From DATCZS01 sp036525795 (GTDB lineage Bacteria; Actinomycetota; Acidimicrobiia; Spongiisociales; ZC4RG35): a stretch of 7,195 nucleotides of DNA. The notes below the pieces were generated by a model that had not been told where the DNA came from, made no database searches, and worked only from the letters and a program-made list of their open reading frames with translations. The translations under genes were made by a program, and so were the position numbers. The DNA is taken from the NCBI GenBank assembly GCA_036525795.1, contig DATCZS010000165.1, forward strand, positions 1 through 7,195. Direction: 5' to 3'. Positions within the stretch are counted from its first letter, which is position 1, and each line of letters starts with the position of its first letter. Below are positions 1 to 5,629 of the stretch, in pieces.

Positions 1-119
1 AGACGTGAGACGTGAGACGTGAGACGTGAGACGTGAGACGTGAGACGTGAGACGTGAGACGTGAGACGTGAGACGTGAGACGTGAGACGTGAGACGTGAG
101 ACGTGAGACGTGAGACGTG
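1..119. repeat. Perfect heptamer tandem repeat, (agacgtg)x17, continuing past the left edge
   Basis: Seventeen uninterrupted, identical copies of the 7-bp unit AGACGTG fill the first 119 bases, and the array is cut by the window edge, so the true copy number is unknown. It stops two bases beyond the stop codon of the permease-amidohydrolase gene. Three units span 21 bp, about two helical turns. On the plus strand every frame meets TGA. On the minus strand, which is the direction of the operon, the array is open in all three frames and would read as a seven-residue cycle (H-V-S-R-L-T-S). There are no spacers, so it is not a CRISPR array. It is not self-complementary enough for a stable hairpin, since only ACGT is palindromic. 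No function can be assigned. Absence of any mutated copy suggests recent expansion or active homogenisation, though assembly may also misstate its length. Confidence 0.97.
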
Positions 120-121
120 CC

Positions 122-2593
122 TCAGATCTTCGGCAGCCGGAATCCCGATTTGTCGAGGACGTAGCCGCGGGACTCGTCGACCATCTGCCGCACGGCGTTC
201 CAGTCGACGTGAAGGACGCGGCCGCCCTGTTTCATCAACCGTCCGTTGATCAGCACCGTGTCGACGTTGCCGGTGTCCATCCCGGCCACCACCGCGGCGT
301 ACGGATCATTGAGCGGCGTGACATTGATCCGGTCTGTGCGGAGGATCGTGATGTCGGCCCGCTTGCCCGGGGTGAGCGTTCCCACCTTCGATTCCAGCCC
401 GTTGGCCTTGGCGCCTTCGCGCGTGGCCCAGGCCAGCACGTCGCGGGCGGTGGCCTGCTGCTTGCCGGAGTTCGTCGCCAGTGCCCGCTGCAGCGCGAGC
501 GCCGACCGCATCTGGTTGAACATGTCGCTGGGAACGTTGGTCTCGACATCGACGCTGAGGCTGGGTGAGAGTCCCCGGTCGAGGAACTTCTGCACCGGCG
601 GCATGCCGTGGCCCATCATCATCTCCACCGGGAATGCCAGCGTGATGGTTCCCCCGGTGTCGACGATCATCTGGATCTCTGTGTCGTTCAGGCTGGTGCA
701 GTGGATGTAGGTGGTGTCCGCACCGAGGAGACCCGCTTCGCCGAATCGCTGTACCTTTCCTTCGAGCCCGTAGGTCCCGACACCAACGTGCACAGTGAGG
801 CGCGCGTCTGCCTCCCTCGCCAGCTTCCAGTGGTCCCGGGCGACTTCGAAGTCGACGAACTCCGGTCCGGGGGCGGCCAGCGCGAGGGTGAGCATCTGGT
901 CCTTGGTGGTGAAGTGCTCGCTGGCGGCACGGACGAACCAGCTCGGTTGGCGTTCCTCCCACTTCCCCCACCATGGGAATCCGTATGCGAACACCGCCCG
1001 CAGGCCCGAGTCCTTCAGCGCCTGGATGCCTGCCTCGGTGTGGGCCGGAGAGCTCTGGATGTGGGACCAGTCGAGGAGGGTGGTGACCCCGGCGTCGATG
1101 GCTCCGACGGCCGAGACCAGGTTGCCTGCGTAGACGTCCTCCGGCCGGTACGCCGGTGCCAGGGTACGGAGAACGAACGAGATGTAGCTGACCCGACCTT
1201 CGAGCGGGACGTCGGTGCCGATGTTCCGGAGGATGCCTTCCCAGATGTGGCGATGGGTGTCGACGAATCCGGGGATCACGATCTTCCCCGAGGCGTCGAT
1301 GATCTCCGCATCGGCGGCCCCGAGGTTCCGCCCTACCTCGACGATCCGATCGCCTTCGATCAGGATGTCGCCCTCGGTGAAGTCGCCGACATCGGGGTCG
1401 ATTGACAGCACCGTCCCGCCCTTGATGATCTTGCGATCGGTGGGGACGACGCTGAAGTCGGTGCCCGCCGGGTAGAGGTCGGGGATCTCCACCTGCTTGA
1501 TGACGTTGGCTCCCAGGACCAGACGGCGTGCCCGACGGAAGTTCCGTTTCGTGAGCTCTTTGATGTCCCCGACCTGGAACAGGATGATCCCGAGCAGAAC
1601 CAGCACGCCGATGATCATCAAGCCGTGGTCGGGGGTGAGGCCGAGGAACGGCAACACGGTGATGATCAGCGCGAGGAGCACCGAGGCGGTCAGCGTTCCG
1701 ATGAAGGTGGCGCGTCCACCGGCCAGCGAGGCGCCGCCGAGCACGGCGGCGGTGATGCTGTTGAGGGCGAAGCTCGACCCGATCTGGGCGTTGCCCACCG
1801 GTGAGCGGGACATCACGAAGAACGATGCGACCGCAGCGAGCGTGGCCGAGATCAGGAGGGCTCTGACCCGCATCCAGTTGGTCCGCACGCCGCTTCGCTT
1901 GGCCGAGCGCTCGTCGTAGCCGGTGGCGCGGAGTTTGAGGCCTGAGCCGGTGGCCTGCAGCCAGTAGTCGAGGACGATGGCCCCGACGACCACCACGATG
2001 AACGCAACGGGCACCGGCCCGACACTGGTCTTCAGCCATCCGATGAACCGGGGGTCGATGGTGCCGCTCGGCGTCTCCCTGAGGGTGAGCGAGACTCCGT
2101 CGAGGACGCTGAGCGTTGCCAGCGTGGCGATGATCGAGGGGATCTTGACGCCGCGTACCAGGGCGGAGTTGAGGAGCCCCAGTCCCATTCCGGCGAGAAG
2201 AATCGCGCCCACACCGAGGGCGATATCGCCGGTCGAGGACTCGGGCACGATCATGTAGGAGGCGATGACGACGCCCAGGCTGATCATCGCTCCGACGGAG
2301 AGGTCGAGGTACCCGACCAGCAGCGCGTGGGTCTGGGCGATGGCGGCGATCGCCAGGGGGACGGCGATGATGAGCACGCTGGTGACGGTGGCCCCGGTGA
2401 GGAAGCCTTGTGAGCGGCTGTCGGTGTACCAGATCACCAGGCCGATCAGCAGCAGCTGGAGCGCGATCGGCATCCAGAGCCGCACTTTGACGACCTTGCG
2501 CCACTTGTTCTTGTCGCGGGCGTTGCGCACGACCATGCGGACGAGCTGTCGCGCCCGATCGACGGCGCTCCTGGCGGTGTACTCGCTGGTCAC
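122..2593 (-). CDS. Fusion protein: RbsC-type ABC importer permease joined to a C-terminal MtaD/AtzA-like amidohydrolase (823 aa)
   Basis: Residues about 40-344 form a BPD_transp_2 (CUT2/RbsC-type) permease with roughly 8-10 hydrophobic segments and the family motifs GYLDLSVG (94-101) and GGASLAGG (286-293). A basic stretch (345-357, KELTKRNFRRARR) follows and should lie in the cytoplasm by the positive-inside rule. Residues about 386-823 form a full amidohydrolase: first half of the beta-sandwich (about 388-425), HxH metal ligands H447 and H449 in DTHRH, then H602, H631 and D682. A DMFNQMR segment (690-696) and a closing sandwich strand (TPGKRADITILRTD, 741-754) follow. This layout matches the deaminase/chlorohydrolase branch of the superfamily. 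The GTG start at 2593 was chosen because it overlaps the ATPase stop as GTGA and has GGAGG nine bases upstream; an ATG at 2767 would lie inside the ATPase gene. Predicted role: channel subunit with a tethered cytosolic hydrolase acting on the incoming solute. The substrate is unknown. The domain calls are firm; the joint function is inference. Confidence 0.9.
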   Translation of the reverse strand: MTSEYTARSAVDRARQLVRMVVRNARDKNKWRKVVKVRLWMPIALQLLLIGLVIWYTDSRSQGFLTGATVTSVLIIAVPLAIAAIAQTHALLVGYLDLSVGAMISLGVVIASYMIVPESSTGDIALGVGAILLAGMGLGLLNSALVRGVKIPSIIATLATLSVLDGVSLTLRETPSGTIDPRFIGWLKTSVGPVPVAFIVVVVGAIVLDYWLQATGSGLKLRATGYDERSAKRSGVRTNWMRVRALLISATLAAVASFFVMSRSPVGNAQIGSSFALNSITAAVLGGASLAGGRATFIGTLTASVLLALIITVLPFLGLTPDHGLMIIGVLVLLGIILFQVGDIKELTKRNFRRARRLVLGANVIKQVEIPDLYPAGTDFSVVPTDRKIIKGGTVLSIDPDVGDFTEGDILIEGDRIVEVGRNLGAADAEIIDASGKIVIPGFVDTHRHIWEGILRNIGTDVPLEGRVSYISFVLRTLAPAYRPEDVYAGNLVSAVGAIDAGVTTLLDWSHIQSSPAHTEAGIQALKDSGLRAVFAYGFPWWGKWEERQPSWFVRAASEHFTTKDQMLTLALAAPGPEFVDFEVARDHWKLAREADARLTVHVGVGTYGLEGKVQRFGEAGLLGADTTYIHCTSLNDTEIQMIVDTGGTITLAFPVEMMMGHGMPPVQKFLDRGLSPSLSVDVETNVPSDMFNQMRSALALQRALATNSGKQQATARDVLAWATREGAKANGLESKVGTLTPGKRADITILRTDRINVTPLNDPYAAVVAGMDTGNVDTVLINGRLMKQGGRVLHVDWNAVRQMVDESRGYVLDKSGFRLPKI

Positions 2594-4185
2594 GCTGCGT
2601 CGCCTCCGGTCGGTGCCTTGGGCATCGCGACGCCAAACGGCGACCGGCCTGCCTTCGACAGCCCGGGCCCGCGCACGATCGCTTCGACGATGCGAACCTC
2701 GTCGAGTTCGTCGCCGGGGATCTCTTCGATGATCTGCCCGCGTGACAGGACCAGGACCCGGTCGCACAGTCCGGCCAGCTCGAGCGGGTCGCTCGACTTG
2801 ACCAGCACGGTGGCGCCGTCGTTGGCGCGTGCCCGCAGGGCCTCATAGATGTCGAATCGGGAGCCGACGTCGACGCCCTGCGTCGGCTCGTAGGCGAGGA
2901 TGACGGCCGGCTTCTCGAGGAAGGTTCGCGAGACGACGACCTTCTGCTGGTTGCCCCCGGAGAGGAATTCCACAGGCTGCTCGAGAGAAGGGGTTCTGAT
3001 CTCGAGCTCGTCCACCAGTTCGCGGACGCGCTTGCGCTCCAGTCTCCGGCGGAGGAAGTTCATGAAACCGAATTTGCGGATCGACTGGATGGTGGCGTTC
3101 GCCCGCACTCCGAGCACGGTCATCAACGCTTCCCGCTTGCGATCGCCGGGCAGGAGCATGATCCCCGCCTTGATGGTCTCGTGGGTGGAGATGAGGGTGA
3201 GCTCCTTGCCCTTGCAGAAGACGCGCCCCGCCCTCGGTGGAGTGCGACCCGAGAGCGTGTCGAAGAGCTGCGGTTGTCCGTTGCCTTCGGCGCCGGCGAT
3301 CCCCACCACCTCGCCACTCTCCAGTGTGAAGCTCACCGGACCGAAAGACTGGCCTTGGAGGGCATCCAGCACCAGGATCTCCTCGCGCTCGTCCTCGGAG
3401 ATGGTCGGTTCGGGGAAAGCCCCCTCGAACGAGCGTCCGACGATGAGGTCGACCAGATCATGCTCGCTGGTCGCCCTCGCATCGAAGGTGCCCCGGTCCA
3501 CACCGTCGCGCAGCACCGTGATCCGGTCGGCGATCTCGAGCACCTCGGGCAGGCGGTGGCTCACGTAGACCACGCCCATACCCCGGTCGCGGCATGCCGC
3601 CACCACCCGGTGGAGATCCTCCACTTCGTCGGGGCCGAGCGCCGTCGTGGGCTCGTCGAGCAACAGCACCCTGGGGTCGGACACGAGGGCCTTGGCCACT
3701 TCGAACAGCTGCCGCTCGGCAAGGGTGAGCGTCCCGGCCGGGGCATCCGGGAAGAGCTCCAGGTCGAGATCGAACTCGCCCAGGAGCTTGCGCGCCCACC
3801 GCTTGCGATTCCAGTAGGGGGGCCGCTTCTCGGGCGGCGCCGCCAGGAACAGGTTGTTCTTCACCGGCTCTGCCTGCGTCAGCGACAGGTCCTGGTAGGC
3901 CATCGCCAGCCCCAGTTTGCGGGCGAGTGCAGGCGAGTCGGTGCGGAGCCGCCTGCCTCCGATGAAGATGTCGCCGAGGTCTGGCTCGACGAATCCACTG
4001 GCAATCCCCAGGAGCGTCGACTTGCCAGAGCCGTTCTCTCCGACCAGTGCGTGGACCTCGCCCGCCCGGCAGTCGAAGCTGACGTTTGTCAGCGCTCGGA
4101 CAGCACCGAACTGGCGGGAGACCCCGCGCATGTCGAGTACGAGCTCGTGGCCGGTCGACGCCCCTGAGGGACTGCCGTGTGTCAT
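2590..4185 (-). CDS. RbsA-type double ABC ATPase of the importer (531 aa)
   Basis: This cytoplasmic energy-coupling subunit has two nucleotide-binding domains in one chain, at the usual length for RbsA/MglA/XylG proteins (about 500 aa). NBD1 has Walker A GENGSGKST (49-57), Q-loop Q98, Walker B VLLLDEPT (173-180) and H-loop H210, but a degenerate signature, TLAERQ (154-159). NBD2 has lost the Walker A lysine (GAEGNGQPQL, 298-307), has Tyr432 where the Walker B aspartate belongs (AYEPTQG) and Ser in place of the H-loop His (VKSSD, 462-466), yet keeps a perfect LSGGNQQK (408-415). Only one composite ATP site should therefore be catalytic. The ATG at 4185 shares one base with the lipoprotein stop (TGATG) and has no clear Shine-Dalgarno, so translation probably depends on reinitiation. 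Its own stop overlaps the next start as GTGA. Family assignment is secure. The GNGQ form of NBD2 resembles nucleoside-type (NupO/YufO) ATPases, a weak substrate hint. Confidence 0.96.
   Translation of the reverse strand: MTHGSPSGASTGHELVLDMRGVSRQFGAVRALTNVSFDCRAGEVHALVGENGSGKSTLLGIASGFVEPDLGDIFIGGRRLRTDSPALARKLGLAMAYQDLSLTQAEPVKNNLFLAAPPEKRPPYWNRKRWARKLLGEFDLDLELFPDAPAGTLTLAERQLFEVAKALVSDPRVLLLDEPTTALGPDEVEDLHRVVAACRDRGMGVVYVSHRLPEVLEIADRITVLRDGVDRGTFDARATSEHDLVDLIVGRSFEGAFPEPTISEDEREEILVLDALQGQSFGPVSFTLESGEVVGIAGAEGNGQPQLFDTLSGRTPPRAGRVFCKGKELTLISTHETIKAGIMLLPGDRKREALMTVLGVRANATIQSIRKFGFMNFLRRRLERKRVRELVDELEIRTPSLEQPVEFLSGGNQQKVVVSRTFLEKPAVILAYEPTQGVDVGSRFDIYEALRARANDGATVLVKSSDPLELAGLCDRVLVLSRGQIIEEIPGDELDEVRIVEAIVRGPGLSKAGRSPFGVAMPKAPTGGDAA
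2603..2607 (-). promoter_or_regulatory. Shine-Dalgarno site deciding the GTG start of the fusion gene
   Basis: GGAGG on the minus strand sits nine bases upstream of the GTG at 2593. Together with the GTGA overlap with the ATPase stop codon, it favours this start over the in-frame ATG at 2767, which would add 58 arginine-rich residues encoded inside the ATPase gene. Confidence 0.75.
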
Positions 4186-5546
4186 CAGCTACCGAACATC
4201 AGCTGCAGGACCGCGCCTGGGACGAGCGACGTGCCGGACACCGTGGGAGTCGGTGCGTTCGGGTCGCAGTCGGCGGCGGACGCCTTGCGCACTGCGTGAG
4301 GAACGTCGATCTGCGGCGGGATCTCGGCGCCCTTGAGCGACATCATCGCCGCGGTGACGGCCACCCGGGACTGGAAGTTGCCACCGGCGGTGTAGAAGAT
4401 GTTGTACGTCGAGGGCTCGCCACGGGCGACCCAGTCGCAGAACAGCGTCATCTCGTCGGTGCGCATCGCCAGTGTCAGGTTCTCCACCGGGATGCCCAGC
4501 TGGTCGTAGGCCTGCAGGGCGGTGTTCATACCGTCGGAGTACTCGTAGGCGTAGCCCTTGATGTCCGGATCGGTGGAGAGCCAGCCCAGCACCACCTGCA
4601 GCGCGACGTCGTTCACCCAGAACGTGTCCGCGGGTTCGCCCACCAGCTCGATGCCGGAGTTCAGCGCCGGGACGAGGCACTGCTGCCACCCGAGCGAGAG
4701 GGCGTTGCCCGGTGTCCCACCGAGTACGCCGATCTTGCCCTCGCCGACGTTCTCGTTGAGAACCGCAGCCATCGTCTCGCCGAGGTCGCAGAGGTTCTCG
4801 CCGACCACGGTCAGGTAGTCCTCACCGGGAACGAGGGCTCCGTCCTGGCCGGGAAGACCGACCCAGCCGGCCGACCACGGGATGTAGGGGATGCCGGCGG
4901 CTGTGGCTTCCTTGATGGCGTCGCCGATGGCCACGCCGGCGTCGGGATAGCCGGTGATGAAGTCCACGCCCTGCTGGATGAGGAAGCGGATGTCGTTTGC
5001 GGCGACCGCCGGATCCGGGTTCCACAGTGCCTCGGTGGAGATGATCCTGCCGATCTCCGGGTAGGTGAGGGCCTGGAGGATGGCCTCCATGTGGGTGACT
5101 CCGCGCCACACGTTCAGGTGGCCGCCGCCGTCGGCGAAGCCCATCGTCAGGTCGCCGCCGGTCCCGGTGTCACACTCGGGGCTGCTCCAGCATTCGATTG
5201 CCTTGTCGATGGTGGCCTGATCGAGGTCCTGATCCGCTCGGGCGACTGCCGCAAGGATGATGTCCCACGCCGGGTCATCTTCCGGGGCGGCGATCGGCCC
5301 CATGGCCTTCTCGAGCAACGCCGGGTCGGCGTTCCTGCTCTCGCCGAACGCGGCGAGCGGGTCCTCCCCCGTGGCTTCGGTCGTATCGGTGGTGCCGCCG
5401 TCTGCGGCGGTGGTCGTCGGCGCAGCCGTGGTGGTGGTGGCGGGCGCAGCCGTGGTGGTGGTCTCCTCGGCTCCGTCGTCGCTGCCACACGCCGCGACGA
5501 CGAGTGCCAGGATCGCCAGCACTCCGATCATCTTGGTTGGTCGCAT
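4185..5546 (-). CDS. Solute-binding lipoprotein of the ABC importer (453 aa)
   Basis: This is the extracytoplasmic ligand-binding subunit. Residues 1-19 are a lipoprotein signal peptide (R2 and K5, hydrophobic core, lipobox VAAC) with lipidation expected at Cys20. A low-complexity spacer follows (about 21-61), including two tandem TTTTAAP-type octapeptides, then a globular domain from about 130. The GFADGGG start, the alternating alpha/beta pattern and a GKIGVLGGTPGN strand-loop (270-281) resemble periplasmic-binding-protein type I folds (RbsB/Peripla_BP_4-like) more than the BMP/PnrA family. Six cysteines besides the lipidated one (119, 125, 253, 290, 370, 427) could form extracellular disulfides. 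The ATG at 5546 was chosen for its GGAGGA site five bases upstream; an ATG seven codons earlier (5567) has only a poorly placed AGGAC. The gene follows the only real gap in the operon and ends in a TGATG overlap with the ATPase. Ligand class cannot be read from sequence. The role is confident, the fold moderately so. Confidence 0.93.
   Translation of the reverse strand: MRPTKMIGVLAILALVVAACGSDDGAEETTTTAAPATTTTAAPTTTAADGGTTDTTEATGEDPLAAFGESRNADPALLEKAMGPIAAPEDDPAWDIILAAVARADQDLDQATIDKAIECWSSPECDTGTGGDLTMGFADGGGHLNVWRGVTHMEAILQALTYPEIGRIISTEALWNPDPAVAANDIRFLIQQGVDFITGYPDAGVAIGDAIKEATAAGIPYIPWSAGWVGLPGQDGALVPGEDYLTVVGENLCDLGETMAAVLNENVGEGKIGVLGGTPGNALSLGWQQCLVPALNSGIELVGEPADTFWVNDVALQVVLGWLSTDPDIKGYAYEYSDGMNTALQAYDQLGIPVENLTLAMRTDEMTLFCDWVARGEPSTYNIFYTAGGNFQSRVAVTAAMMSLKGAEIPPQIDVPHAVRKASAADCDPNAPTPTVSGTSLVPGAVLQLMFGS
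5415..5462 (-). repeat. 24-bp tandem repeat coding for Thr/Ala/Pro octapeptides in the lipoprotein spacer
   Basis: Two consecutive 24-bp units encode TTTTAAPA and TTTTAAPT (lipoprotein residues 29-44). A 19-bp core recurs exactly at 5420-5438 and 5444-5462. The period is a multiple of three, so unit gain or loss would alter spacer length without a frameshift. The spacer probably holds the binding domain away from the membrane, and Thr-rich tethers of this kind can be O-glycosylated in actinobacteria (inference). Confidence 0.85.
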
Positions 5547-5550
5547 GTGC

Positions 5551-5556
5551 TCCTCC
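5551..5556 (-). promoter_or_regulatory. Strong Shine-Dalgarno site of the solute-binding lipoprotein
   Basis: GGAGGA on the minus strand, with GGAGG ending five bases before the ATG at 5546, is among the best-spaced ribosome-binding sites in the window. It decides the start against the in-frame ATG at 5567, which lies upstream of it. A strong site fits the usual need for binding protein in excess over membrane subunits. Confidence 0.8.
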
Positions 5557-5615
5557 GTGGGACTCATGTCCTGTTGCTTTCTCTTTCTGAGGTGAAGACT
5601 CTCTGTGTGCCAGGG

Positions 5616-5629
5616 CCCGCTCAAGCGGG
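5616..5629 (-). other. Small GC hairpin spanning the permease 1 stop codon, at the head of the operon's only gap
   Basis: In the transcript, CCCGC and GCGGG pair around a four-base loop, UUGA, that contains the UGA stop of permease 1. The stem is only five G-C pairs and no U-tract follows, so a rho-independent terminator is unlikely. The remaining 74-bp gap (5547-5620) is purine-rich near the lipoprotein start, and I see no convincing -35/-10 pair. The stem could protect an mRNA end or mark a processing point that sets the lipoprotein to permease ratio, but it may be incidental in GC-rich DNA. Confidence 0.4.

Noticed and set aside
1..119. CRISPR array or rho-independent terminator in the heptamer repeat
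   Set aside because: The 7-bp units are contiguous without spacers, and the unit is not self-complementary beyond ACGT, so neither reading holds.
608..1405. Plus-strand open frame of 265 codons opposite the amidohydrolase half
   Set aside because: Antisense to conserved catalytic motifs, with Asp/Gly/Val-rich composition typical of an antisense shadow.
2594..2767. N-terminal extension of the fusion gene to the ATG at 2767 (58 extra residues)
   Set aside because: The added stretch is Arg-rich noise inside the ATPase coding region. GTG at 2593 has a Shine-Dalgarno and a GTGA overlap.
306..2846. Long minus-strand open frame (846 codons) overlapping the fusion gene
   Set aside because: Its translation is Arg/Pro/His-rich with no domain or membrane pattern, and it lies in a shifted frame of the permease-amidohydrolase and ATPase genes. 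It is a high-GC shadow.
3181..4167. Plus-strand open frame of 328 codons opposite the ATPase gene
   Set aside because: No recognisable motif, and it is fully antisense to an ATPase with all family motifs in place.
5616..5629. Rho-independent terminator between permease 1 and the lipoprotein
   Set aside because: The stem is only five base pairs and no U-tract follows. A terminator here would also split an importer whose parts are needed together.
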